42,755 bases of DNA from Blastocatellia bacterium (GTDB taxonomy: Bacteria; Acidobacteriota; Blastocatellia; RBC074). Positions 23,795 through 32,973 of this stretch are shown here, piece by piece. The stretch spans positions 1-42,755 of the forward strand of contig JAEUQN010000040.1 in assembly GCA_016789725.1 (NCBI GenBank), read 5' to 3'. The position numbers and the translations under genes were made by a program. The first letter of the stretch is position 1. Each line of letters begins with the position of its first letter. The notes under the pieces are model-generated. The model saw only the letters and a list, made by a program, of their open reading frames with translations, made no database searches and was not told the DNA's origin.

Positions 23795-26380
23795 TTACCT
23801 TGAGCCTCCTAACACACGCCTCCAATCATTCGTTGTCCATCCCTTTTTTTGCGGAGGTGAAGCGGTTGCGGAAATTGGCTGAACCATTCTCAAAAAACTT
23901 ACCGAATACCAAATGCCCTCATTTTCAGCCAACTTTACCTTCCGATTATTGATCTCCAATACCGTTGTAAAATATGGCGTCTCGCTTTTGCGATAAACGA
24001 TGTCTCCGACGTTGAGTTCTTCTGCTTCTGGGACTGCGTGTAATCGTGGTTGCGCGGCAGCGGCAATCTTTTCATGCCACTTGATATGCCCGGCCAACCA
24101 ATCGTCGTATCCTGCCGACCGACACCCTACATTTTGTAGCTGATAAGCAGCAGCCATTGCTGACGCATCACTCTTCATGTCTGGGATGAGTTGAAGCAAG
24201 CGATCTACCGCTCGTACTTCATCCAGCTTTTCATTTCTCACCTCACTGAATTTTGCAAGCCGGGCATCGAAATCGCACTCCCAGGCTAACCAGACAAGAT
24301 AGCCTCGAATATAAGCCAGTTCGGGACAGTCCTCTCCCTCAAGGTCTACGAGAGCATTTGGAAGTAGAGCTTCATTCGGTGCGTATAAATAACGGCAGGA
24401 TTCCAAGAAAAATTTCCGCAACTCGGGGATGGAAGGCAAAAGTGATTGACCACGTGGCACCCAGGCTGCCTTTTCAACTTCGCATCTGAGATGACAAATC
24501 AGCCCAAGCACAGCAGCAAGTTGAATAATTGTGCGTACGGGTTTCTTCTCTGACTTTGCCTTTTCGTATTGTTTCAACATGCGGCTAAAAATCTTTTTGA
24601 TTTTTTTCTGACAGTGTTGTACGAGTTCGGTTCCGTCAATGCGATGAATCAGTAAGAATTCCTCTTCTTCAGAACCGACCAATTCCTCCTCACTACGTTG
24701 GGAGATGTGCCGCTCCTGTACTTCAGGATAAAGCCCTTTTCCAAGCCCATATATCAACGCATTCAGGATCAATCCTAAATCGCCCTCAGCATAGAATTGC
24801 TTTTTGCGAATACCTTTTTGCGTTGCTCCGATACTAATTTCAAACTGAGGTATTTCGGATGTACTCTCGGACTCGGCGTCAGTTCTCTGACCGCTGCTTT
24901 CTGCGCGGTTACTGCTAAATCCATCATCCTCTGCAAAGATCACCTTACTGATAATCTTCAAGACCTCTTCCAGCATCGGCGTTTCGCCTGTTAATGTCGC
25001 CAGAGAATCACGCAAGGCCCGCTCTGTGCTGGTTTGACCCAAGCCGGTCAACTCTTCCCTATGATGGATAAGCGCACGAAACTTCACGATCCCCTGAACA
25101 GAAAGCTCTACCCAAGAGGCAGCTTTATACCAAGCAATATCTGCGAGGGAAATTTGCAGACATCCTTCGTTACAAGCAATGTTATTTAGCGTTCCGAGCA
25201 ATTTCCCCAGCCCATCAAAGATACTAACCTCATCCCATAATTCAGGATTATCGGGTGGTAAATTGATAACCAAAGAATTGTCTGCCGCCATTGCCAATAC
25301 GAGCGTTGGCGCAGTGAATTTCTCCTCAGCGGTTCTCTTGGGGCGATTACGGATGTACTGCCACGAGGCTTCAGTCAAATCTGGTTGTTCAGCCAACTGT
25401 TTGATGTCGTCAACCACTTGCCCCTGCACATTGGTTCGGATGACCACGGCCTCAGCATTGCGCGTAGCAGGCGGGGCTAACCACGCTGCGCTGCTTGGAT
25501 TTGCACTACCCGTGATGAGGACTTCCTGACCATCCGTAGATTCAATCAGAATTGCCTTTGCGTGAAGATAACCTGCGCCTTCGCCCAACAATTGTGCATC
25601 AACAAAACGAGCGTTCGGCAAAAGCCGTGGTGCATCGTCCGTGATTTCAACTTCTTCTGGCGAAATTCCAACGATTAACCGTCGTGGATTTAATCGCTCT
25701 GCAAGACGCTGGATAAATTGTAGCTTCGCATCAAAGAACGGCCCGATAACAAAAATCCGTTGCGCTGCTGTTGGCAATTTCCATTGCACCTTCTCCCACA
25801 ATGTTTCCCCTGAAATACTTGAACCAATAAATGGTGTATCAACATCCACTATGTGCGGTTCGCGCAACCAAGGGGCTAGTCGCTCAAAGGCTTCAAACAT
25901 TTCCTGCACAATCTCAGGTTGCCCCTCCATATAGGATTTCAAAAACTGATAGGCATTTTGGAGAGCGGCTATTTCGGCTTGAATCTGTTTGCGATCACGG
26001 GCAGACCCATACGTGAATTTGTTTGTTAGTTCGAGATTGCTGCTGTAGCCAGCAATCGTGAGGTTATGACTGCCGACAAACAGTGATCCTTTGTTGCGCC
26101 CTAGAAGCAACAAGATTTTTGGATGAAAAGCGCCGCCAACTTTTACTGGAATTAACGAGTAGAGTTTTCCCGCTGAGCGGGGACGACTCCCCAAATCATT
26201 GAAGGCTTCGTTACAGCGGTGTGCATCCATCATGATCAGATTATGCCGACAGCCACTGGCCGTAAGATGTGGTCGGACAACTTCCTCATAAAACGGCAGG
26301 TAAGCATTGTAGGTAGCAATCAAAGACGCCTGATAGCCGCCTGCTTTGATTTCATCCAGCAATGAAATTCTTTCAGTCAC
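23795..26380 (-). CDS. Two-motif phospholipase D-family nuclease-like protein
   Basis: An 861-residue protein. The PLD core has two half-sites: H86-x-K88 with S104-H-N106, and H273-x-K275 with S292-A-N294 (GSANPSSAAW). Together they form the composite HKD active site of PLD nucleases and lipases. The remaining 550 residues are a helical extension of unknown role, with a Ser-rich linker near 490-510. It starts with GTG, has GGAGG upstream, and overlaps the end of the 546-aa gene by 8 bases. In a defence operon with helicases it is the likely DNA-cleaving subunit, comparable to but much larger than DrmC. Confidence 0.8.
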   Translation of the reverse strand: MTERISLLDEIKAGGYQASLIATYNAYLPFYEEVVRPHLTASGCRHNLIMMDAHRCNEAFNDLGSRPRSAGKLYSLIPVKVGGAFHPKILLLLGRNKGSLFVGSHNLTIAGYSSNLELTNKFTYGSARDRKQIQAEIAALQNAYQFLKSYMEGQPEIVQEMFEAFERLAPWLREPHIVDVDTPFIGSSISGETLWEKVQWKLPTAAQRIFVIGPFFDAKLQFIQRLAERLNPRRLIVGISPEEVEITDDAPRLLPNARFVDAQLLGEGAGYLHAKAILIESTDGQEVLITGSANPSSAAWLAPPATRNAEAVVIRTNVQGQVVDDIKQLAEQPDLTEASWQYIRNRPKRTAEEKFTAPTLVLAMAADNSLVINLPPDNPELWDEVSIFDGLGKLLGTLNNIACNEGCLQISLADIAWYKAASWVELSVQGIVKFRALIHHREELTGLGQTSTERALRDSLATLTGETPMLEEVLKIISKVIFAEDDGFSSNRAESSGQRTDAESESTSEIPQFEISIGATQKGIRKKQFYAEGDLGLILNALIYGLGKGLYPEVQERHISQRSEEELVGSEEEEFLLIHRIDGTELVQHCQKKIKKIFSRMLKQYEKAKSEKKPVRTIIQLAAVLGLICHLRCEVEKAAWVPRGQSLLPSIPELRKFFLESCRYLYAPNEALLPNALVDLEGEDCPELAYIRGYLVWLAWECDFDARLAKFSEVRNEKLDEVRAVDRLLQLIPDMKSDASAMAAAYQLQNVGCRSAGYDDWLAGHIKWHEKIAAAAQPRLHAVPEAEELNVGDIVYRKSETPYFTTVLEINNRKVKLAENEGIWYSVSFLRMVQPISATASPPQKKGWTTNDWRRVLGGSR

Positions 26381-28013
26381 GGCACTCCTCCAACAAAGAT
26401 TGGCCTAATGGCGTGAGAGTGATTCCTTGCGTCGAGGCAGGAAATGCTAACGCCCCTACATCAAACAGCATCTGACAAACCTGCGCCAGACGAGGTGTTG
26501 TGTAAGCAGGCTGCTCACTCGCAATTAGATGTAAGCCAGAATCAAGTGGCTTAATCCTAAACGTATCCAAGCCTTCCAAACGCAGCTTGCGCAATGCAAC
26601 TCTGAGGTGAGCATCAAGCCCCCACTCTGTGACCAGCCAACGTAAGAGTTCCTGCAAGGGTTTATCTCGCCACAACCCGTCAGCATTTTCACGAAAGGTA
26701 AAAAGATTGATGGGATAAGCACGGATGGCAGCTTCATCAATGAAATAATGATTGGGCAAAGAGGCAGATTTATTTCGTGCAGCTAAGGCCAGCAGGATTT
26801 CCAAGGCTATTCGCACGATCTCGACACGGGATTCATGCGTCGTTTCCTTCGATCCGAGTTGAAGCAGTTTTCGCCCAAGCTGAATTTCATGCTTCTCATT
26901 TTGCCAATCCTTCAGGTCTGGCAGTAGCTCTTTCATCTTCTCAACTGCCACCGAAAAGCGCACCTGCGGATCGTTTGGGAATATTTCACCGGCAAAGGCA
27001 GAATAGAACTGTTCACAAAACGCCGCTCGATTTTCAAGCATTACTAATTCCCACAACTCTTCAATGGCAGCGTGAAAGATTCCCTGAATGGCAATGGATA
27101 ACAGTTCGTTTCGCTGATACAAACTCCATCCATCTCGTGTCGCAGCTAACGATTCCGTAACTTCCCAAGCCGCGCCATTTGATAAGGCTCCAGCATACGT
27201 GCAAGCCCGAAAATAACTTGCTAATGATTCATCCCTTCGCATTGTGTGTTCTGCTTGTGCTACGAGGTCTAACATCAACACAAGTGTCGCGCGTCTGGAA
27301 TGATTCTCCGGCTGATAGAAAATTCCTTCTCGGTTGAAAAGTAAGTCCAGCGTTGCTTGTTGCTCTGCGGCATTGGTGGTGAGATGACAGGGACAAAATG
27401 CCGTTAATTCCTGCAAGGTTTCTACAGATACGACATCTGCCTCAATAGCAGCGAAGAACGCACCCCGTGGAACGCCCTGATCAAACGCCGTTGCAAGTTG
27501 CTCGCCCGCTGGAGTAATGGTAGAGCCGGTCTTGAAATCACCATCAAGAATTCTAAGATCGCGGAGTGGCCCCAGATAATACTGCCCTAGCCCGCCAAGC
27601 CTGTTTTTGAAATATCGGAAGGGCGACTCCTCAAGTTGAGTAAAAGCCGAAAGCTGTATGCTCGTTCCCGTCCGCTCTCGAAATTTTTTGGGAAGCGTTT
27701 GACTACCAATTAACCCCGTGAGATGCCTTCCACTCCGCCCCTCCCGTTCCTGATGCTCAATTGCTATGAAGGTGAATAAGCAATCGGCGCGGCGGATTAC
27801 CCGAACAAATTCATCGAGGCTGAGAGATGGATATTGTTGATGTATCGCCCACACCAACCAGGGATAGAATGAATAGTACCGCGCACGATCCGTAACGTTG
27901 GTGATGCCAGGAACCAAATCTGCATAGATGATTTCACTGGGCATTCGCACACCCAACGGATCACGTCCGCCAATACTTTTTATCGGCTTGAGCCAGGTCG
28001 TGAGGACTTCCAT
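26373..28013 (-). CDS. Unrecognised 546-residue protein of the defence operon
   Basis: A 546-residue protein I cannot assign. The N-terminus is distinctive: SIGGRDPLGVRMPSEIIYAD, then GITNVTDRARYYSFYPWLVW. Most of the rest is helical, ending with a possible winged-helix stretch (LAQVCQMLFDVGALAFPAST, then GITLTPLGQSLLEECRD). It has no nuclease, helicase or metal motif I can see. It is translationally coupled to the PLD gene and starts 80 bases after the Fic gene, behind a set of AGGGTAAT repeats. It may be a DNA- or partner-recognition subunit for the PLD protein. Confidence 0.8.
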   Translation of the reverse strand: MEVLTTWLKPIKSIGGRDPLGVRMPSEIIYADLVPGITNVTDRARYYSFYPWLVWAIHQQYPSLSLDEFVRVIRRADCLFTFIAIEHQEREGRSGRHLTGLIGSQTLPKKFRERTGTSIQLSAFTQLEESPFRYFKNRLGGLGQYYLGPLRDLRILDGDFKTGSTITPAGEQLATAFDQGVPRGAFFAAIEADVVSVETLQELTAFCPCHLTTNAAEQQATLDLLFNREGIFYQPENHSRRATLVLMLDLVAQAEHTMRRDESLASYFRACTYAGALSNGAAWEVTESLAATRDGWSLYQRNELLSIAIQGIFHAAIEELWELVMLENRAAFCEQFYSAFAGEIFPNDPQVRFSVAVEKMKELLPDLKDWQNEKHEIQLGRKLLQLGSKETTHESRVEIVRIALEILLALAARNKSASLPNHYFIDEAAIRAYPINLFTFRENADGLWRDKPLQELLRWLVTEWGLDAHLRVALRKLRLEGLDTFRIKPLDSGLHLIASEQPAYTTPRLAQVCQMLFDVGALAFPASTQGITLTPLGQSLLEECRD

Positions 28014-28080
28014 GACAACTTCCTCTTGCGGGGCTGAGACGACTCAGGATTAACGCATAACGATTACATTGGTAACCGAC

Positions 28081-28119
28081 ATTACCCTTATTATTACCCT
28101 CTTTTAAGGGTATTACCCT
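28081..28119 (-). promoter_or_regulatory. Three direct repeats of AGGGTAAT upstream of the 546-aa gene
   Basis: On the minus strand AGGGTAAT occurs at 28112-28119, 28093-28100 and 28081-28088, with an opposite copy ACCCTT between the first two. Just downstream GGTAA and TTACC form a small inverted repeat (28071-28086). The cluster spans the Fic stop codon and the promoter interval of the next gene. It looks like an operator array; the winged-helix end of the Fic protein is one candidate binder. Confidence 0.45.
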
Positions 28120-29155
28120 TTTTCTGCCATTTGGCTCCCGGCCCCCGGCCTAATGACTCCACCGCGCCTTCCTCTTTGAGCCGCCGCAATACCTGTCGGA
28201 TCATATCGCGGCTCACGCCCGGGCAAGCTCGCTCCAAGTCACTAATGGTGAATGGCACCGTCGTGACGGCGATGGCGTTTTCGATTAGTGCTGTTTTTGC
28301 GCCTTTCGGGGAAACGGTTTGATCTACTCGTTCCTCGAATTCTTTGTAAGCCAGCTTGAAAATGTACAGCACGTAATTGATGAACGGCCACGGATCGTGC
28401 TTGCCTTCGTGCCAGCCCTGCGAGCTTTGTTCCAGCGTTTCGTAATAGCGTTCTTTGTTTTGCTCAATCAATCGTTCCAGGCTGATGTAGCGCCCGACCT
28501 CATAGCCCAGATGATACGCTTGCAACAGCCACAACAAACGCGACACGCGCCCGTTGCCATCGCGGAAGGGGTGAATGCAAAGGAAATCCAGATTAAACGC
28601 CGCCAGCGCGATCAGCCCTGGCACCTGACGATCACGCAAACAACGATGCCAGTCGGCAATTAACCTGGCTGTCCATTCCGGCGTTAACGCTGCGCTGACG
28701 GGTTTGAAACGCACACGGCTGCGACCATCGGGATAGCGTTCAATGATTTCGCCATCTTCGTCTTTGAATTTCCCGGCATCCCAGATTGTGCCGCGCGAGA
28801 GTTGATGTAATTGCAAGATCGCTTCAGTCGTCAGCGGCAAGCCTGCGCCTTGTTCGTGAATTAACTTTAGCGCATCCCGATAACCGCGAATTTCTTCTTC
28901 ATCCCGATCACGCGGTTGATTGCGACCAAACAACACGGTTCCAATTCTGGCCTTGTCCACTTCGACGCCTTCAATGCGATTGGAGGAAACGGCACTTTCG
29001 ATCAGAGCGTGTTCCCGCAGGACTTTGAGTTTCTGTGGGGATTGGCGCGTGAACAATTCCTGTTTGCCGCGCGCTTCGCCTAAATCGGAGAGATACCAAC
29101 CCGTCGTGGCAGGAAACGAAATCGGTTGATTGAAAAATTGCTCGAAGGTTTTCAA
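28094..29155 (-). CDS. Fic/DOC family protein with N-terminal inhibitory motif and C-terminal wHTH
   Basis: A 353-residue protein. The Fic motif HPFRDGNGR is at 195-203, intact for AMP-transfer. The inhibitory motif SNRIEG at 58-63 places it in the self-inhibited class (class II). A winged-helix region lies at about 295-345 (ISDLERACPGVSRDMIRQVL). It is the Fic_N-Fic-wHTH architecture. The start is a TTG at 29155 with GGAG nine bases upstream. It sits between the methyltransferase and the 546-aa gene with 77-80 base gaps, unlike the overlapping genes upstream. It may therefore be a later insertion or an independently regulated part of the locus. Confidence 0.9.
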   Translation of the reverse strand: MKTFEQFFNQPISFPATTGWYLSDLGEARGKQELFTRQSPQKLKVLREHALIESAVSSNRIEGVEVDKARIGTVLFGRNQPRDRDEEEIRGYRDALKLIHEQGAGLPLTTEAILQLHQLSRGTIWDAGKFKDEDGEIIERYPDGRSRVRFKPVSAALTPEWTARLIADWHRCLRDRQVPGLIALAAFNLDFLCIHPFRDGNGRVSRLLWLLQAYHLGYEVGRYISLERLIEQNKERYYETLEQSSQGWHEGKHDPWPFINYVLYIFKLAYKEFEERVDQTVSPKGAKTALIENAIAVTTVPFTISDLERACPGVSRDMIRQVLRRLKEEGAVESLGRGPGAKWQKKGNTLKRG

Positions 29156-29177
29156 ATCTGTGGCTCCATTTTTTAAG

Positions 29178-29210
29178 GCTTATCCCAATCATTGCGGGGA
29201 TAGCTTTTTT
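29178..29210 (+). terminator. Terminator-like hairpin on the plus strand, antisense to the defence operon
   Basis: GCTTATCCC (29178-29186) pairs, with one bulged T, with GGGATAGC (29196-29203), followed by TTTTTT. It is oriented for plus-strand transcription, where there is no gene, and lies in the gap between the methyltransferase and Fic genes. On the minus strand the stem is not followed by a T-run. Confidence 0.4.
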
Positions 29211-29232
29211 CAGGGTTGCGAGAAAACTTTCG

Positions 29233-32200
29233 TCAGAAGAGATTCTCCTGACCGTCATCCACCGCCGCCACTTTTTTCCTGCCTTTTTTCGGCACGGGAA
29301 CCGCCTTCGCTTTTTCTTCGGCGGCGCGTTCGTGATTGAGGGCGAGGAGGCGGCGTAAGACTTCTTTGCGGGCGGCGGGGCTGATGGTGTAGCGCACGCG
29401 ATCATTTTCGGGCAGCGTTTCGACTTCGTAAAAGTTATGTTCCAGATCGAGGTCAGACCAGCCGTAGGCGTCACGCACGGCGTTGTCCAATGCACAATGC
29501 AGGCGGCGCAGCTCGAGCAGTCCTTGATAGCCTGCTACAGCTTCGGGCGCAGCTTTCTTGCTGACTTTGGCGACCAGTTCCGCGTTCAGTTCACGCGCGT
29601 GGAAGAGGTTGTACAGATCGGTCAAGCCCAGCCAAAGTTGCTGCATCAAGGCGCGGCGCGATTCGTGGTAACGCTCGCCGATGTCTGCCAACTGAGGATT
29701 CGGGGTTTGCCATTGGTCGGCAGGAAAAGGAAACGTCTCGAAGCAATCTGATGGCGAGTAGCGAAGACGAGTTTCTAACGAGCCGCTGTATTTGCGCGCC
29801 CAAACTTCGTGCAGTGTAGATTGGACAACAGAGAACAAGTCCCAGCGGTCGGTGGTGAAAACATAAAGCGTGTTGAGGAAAATGTATGACGTGGGCGCAG
29901 CAGAAAAATTAAGGTATTTAGTTGTTGCCGTCGCAATAAAGCACCTTTCGAGAGGGCGAATTGATGTATAAAGACCTATCGCACGCTCGGCATACTGCCA
30001 CCAACGTTCTCGCCTAGTTGCACGAGTTACCTTATCACGTTCTGGTTTTACGAGCTTTTCAACCCGCGCAAGTGCCTCTCCATATCTCTGGGCCTTCTCC
30101 AACGGCCAGTCGAAGAAGTTAATGATTTGGCGGCTTGGTAATTGGTCAGGGTTATTTGTGTTTTCCTTGCCGTTGATGACAGGAAAAATCACGCTTGCGA
30201 CGTGAGGTTCATGCGCCTTCATCTTTTCTGCCTCATCGTGCGTAAGAAGAAAGCCATCGCCTAAGAAAATACTGCCCTGAAAAACTTGATCGGCATTTTC
30301 AAGCAGTGGGTTCGGCTCGCCAATATCAAAACTGTCCTCGAAGAAAGCACTGATGACAGGCACTTCTTTGCCATCAAGAACATACTTGCCTTGCCATTTA
30401 CCTTTGTGCAAAGCAACTAGCGAGACAACCAAGTTCGCGCGTCCCGGCCACTTGATACCACGCACTGCGAAATTGATTGCACCGTCACGCGCCAATACTT
30501 GTTCCAATCCGTCCTTGCGAACGTCGCCATCTTTAATCGAGTTGGTCGTGATGAAAGCCGTGAACCCGCCCGTTCGTAGCGAGCCATAAATACGCCGTAC
30601 AAAATAAACAACCAAGTCGCTTAACCCCGCCGGAGCGTATTCCCATTTCACATAGTTGCAGAATGAATGACCATAAGTACCGCTCAAATCCTGCCCGCCC
30701 AGATAGGGCGGATTGCCAAGAATGCAATCAAAGCCGCCACGCTTCACAATCTCCGGAAATTCCAGAAACCAGTGAAAGAAGTTTTTCTTTCGGGCCAATG
30801 CCCAAGCCTCGGCAACCGCTTGTCCCGTTGGATGGCGGCGGCCTGTCCAGTAATCGCGGAAGTCTTCTTCCGTGATCAAATGCGTCCGCGACGTTTTGGG
30901 TTGATAGAACTGTGCGACGGGCTGCGATGCGATCAGGTTCAGGCGTTCGGCCTCTGCGCTCGCGGTGAATTGAATGTAACGCTGCTTCTTGGCTTCAATC
31001 TCGGCGGGCGTGCGTTCAGGCAATGCCGACAATTCGCGCCAGCGACGCAGGATGGTGTCGAGTTGCTTTTGCGATTGCTCCGAAAAATTGAGCTTGTCTG
31101 GTTTGCGCTCGGCTTTATTGCGCTTGCGAAATTGGGCGACAATATCTTTGTCATCGCCGGGCATTGTGGCAAAGGCTTCGTCCGGCACGCCGCGTTCGAC
31201 ATCTTCCGGGCGCACATAGCCGACAATCGCGTTGCCGCATTTGATGTGATGATCCAGAAAGTTGAGCGGCTGACCGGGATTGTGGGCTTCCAACCAAAGC
31301 GCCACTTTGCAAAGCTCAACGGCGAGCGGATTCAAGTCTACGCCATAGATACATTCGCGGATCACATCCCGAATCGCGCTACGAAAGGCGACAGGCGACG
31401 GTTGCTCTTCGCCCGTGCGAACGATTGCCAACTCCGTCGCAATACGTCGTGCCGCTGCCAGCAGAATATGACCGGAGCCGCAGGCAATATCGGCGACGCG
31501 CAAGCGCAGTAAGGCTTGGGCCGGATCAGCTTCTTTCAGCTTGTCGGCGATCAAATAATCCAGCGAATGCTTGAGCAGCGGTTGCACCAAATCATCGGGC
31601 GTGTAATGCGAACCAGAAGCGGCGCGTTGATTGCCCGGCGCGAAATCAAATTCGATGCGCCCATCGTAGACATTGAAAGCAGGTTCGTATTCCAGCAACC
31701 CTTCGTACACAGAGCCGAATTCTTCGACGTTGAGCGCGGCATAATTCACACGAATCAATTGCCGCGTATCAGGATGTTCATATAAACCGAGCGAGCGCAA
31801 ACAACCGAGCAAAACATCATTGCCCAGCGTGCAACGATTCAAGACGCCAATCGCGTTTGCGCTGAACAGATCGCCCGCGAGTGGCGCAATATCAAGTTTT
31901 TCTCCGCCGCGTCCGTCTTCAAACAAACGAAACGTCGCCAGCAACGCCAGCCACAAATCGTGTTGCTTGCGGTCGGCGAGGTAGCGTTTTTCGGATAGCC
32001 TTCGCAATCGTTGCAGGCTGTAATACCGCTCGTAAATCTCGCGCTTGCGTGCATCCGCATTGGCCGGATACACCAGATCACGCTCTTCGATCACGAGCAG
32101 GAATAACAAGCGATAGATGAGGCGCAAAAGCTGCTGATAAAATTCATTGGGCGTGATTTTGTGGGCGGCAATGTCGGCGCGCAGATCATCATTGGCCGGA

Positions 32201-32973
32201 TGCGACAAAAAGCCGTTGGCAAAATTCTTGATGGCTTGTTCGACGGCGCGGCTCAAGCCTTCACGAATGCGCGTGCCGGAATCAATCGAATCCTGATGAT
32301 AGCGTTCGATGATGCTTTCGGGCGTCGCTTCTTTCGTGACCGGCAAACGGCTGGCGTGCAGCACGCGAAAGAGAAGCGCGAAATCGGCAAACAAACCATC
32401 CGTGAAAATCCGATCCAGATCGAATTCCAGATAGGTGAGTTTGACCAACCGCGAGCTATCACGCAGCAGACGCAGGATGCGGCCATTCGTGACCAAGCCG
32501 TAGACTTCATCGTGCAGATTCAGATATTCCTGCAACATCGCGTGCGCCGACATCCGCAGCACTGCCCGTTCCGGCTTGCGATCTAACCCGGATGGCTCAC
32601 GATAGCCGATGATGTGAACCGGCGTTTGCCCGCGATTGGTAGCGCGATGCGAAATGGCGTACGTCTTGCCATTCAGTTCGACGCCGCGCGCCTGATATTC
32701 AAGCTGATAACCGAGCAAGCCAAGCAGCGGAACCATCCAATTGTTGCGGGTTTCGGTGGTCGCAGGAGAATCGGTTCTGAGCGAATCCAGTTTGCGCTGA
32801 AAGATGCGCCAATAATCCTGTGCGTCGGCCCACGCTCTGGCAATTTCGTCTTTGACCTTCGTGCCCGTATCAAAGCCGAAATCAGAGGGGCGTTGACCGG
32901 ATGCCTCTTCGATGCGATCCAGAATGTCGGGCGAAAGAATCGCGCCTTCAATGCGAATGGAGGGGTAATTCAT
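29233..32973 (-). CDS. N6-adenine DNA methyltransferase (Eco57I/PglX/DrmMI-like)
   Basis: A 1246-residue protein. The SAM-binding motif I ADIACGSGHILLAA is at about 494-507, and the catalytic NPPY is at 754-757 (gamma-type adenine methyltransferase order). A large N-terminal region of about 450 residues and a C-terminal target-recognition region flank it, as in PglX, DrmMI and Eco57I-class enzymes. A Lys/Arg-rich tail ends the protein. Its likely role is methylation of host DNA for self-marking. It overlaps the SNF2 gene by 4 bases (ATGA). I see no clear PD-(D/E)XK endonuclease in its N-terminus, so it is probably methylation-only. Confidence 0.88.
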   Translation of the reverse strand: MNYPSIRIEGAILSPDILDRIEEASGQRPSDFGFDTGTKVKDEIARAWADAQDYWRIFQRKLDSLRTDSPATTETRNNWMVPLLGLLGYQLEYQARGVELNGKTYAISHRATNRGQTPVHIIGYREPSGLDRKPERAVLRMSAHAMLQEYLNLHDEVYGLVTNGRILRLLRDSSRLVKLTYLEFDLDRIFTDGLFADFALLFRVLHASRLPVTKEATPESIIERYHQDSIDSGTRIREGLSRAVEQAIKNFANGFLSHPANDDLRADIAAHKITPNEFYQQLLRLIYRLLFLLVIEERDLVYPANADARKREIYERYYSLQRLRRLSEKRYLADRKQHDLWLALLATFRLFEDGRGGEKLDIAPLAGDLFSANAIGVLNRCTLGNDVLLGCLRSLGLYEHPDTRQLIRVNYAALNVEEFGSVYEGLLEYEPAFNVYDGRIEFDFAPGNQRAASGSHYTPDDLVQPLLKHSLDYLIADKLKEADPAQALLRLRVADIACGSGHILLAAARRIATELAIVRTGEEQPSPVAFRSAIRDVIRECIYGVDLNPLAVELCKVALWLEAHNPGQPLNFLDHHIKCGNAIVGYVRPEDVERGVPDEAFATMPGDDKDIVAQFRKRNKAERKPDKLNFSEQSQKQLDTILRRWRELSALPERTPAEIEAKKQRYIQFTASAEAERLNLIASQPVAQFYQPKTSRTHLITEEDFRDYWTGRRHPTGQAVAEAWALARKKNFFHWFLEFPEIVKRGGFDCILGNPPYLGGQDLSGTYGHSFCNYVKWEYAPAGLSDLVVYFVRRIYGSLRTGGFTAFITTNSIKDGDVRKDGLEQVLARDGAINFAVRGIKWPGRANLVVSLVALHKGKWQGKYVLDGKEVPVISAFFEDSFDIGEPNPLLENADQVFQGSIFLGDGFLLTHDEAEKMKAHEPHVASVIFPVINGKENTNNPDQLPSRQIINFFDWPLEKAQRYGEALARVEKLVKPERDKVTRATRRERWWQYAERAIGLYTSIRPLERCFIATATTKYLNFSAAPTSYIFLNTLYVFTTDRWDLFSVVQSTLHEVWARKYSGSLETRLRYSPSDCFETFPFPADQWQTPNPQLADIGERYHESRRALMQQLWLGLTDLYNLFHARELNAELVAKVSKKAAPEAVAGYQGLLELRRLHCALDNAVRDAYGWSDLDLEHNFYEVETLPENDRVRYTISPAARKEVLRRLLALNHERAAEEKAKAVPVPKKGRKKVAAVDDGQENLF

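Noticed and set aside
30667..31512. Plus-strand frame of 281 codons inside the methyltransferase gene
   Set aside because: Lies fully antisense to the SAM-binding and linker part of a clear methyltransferase and has no recognisable domain.
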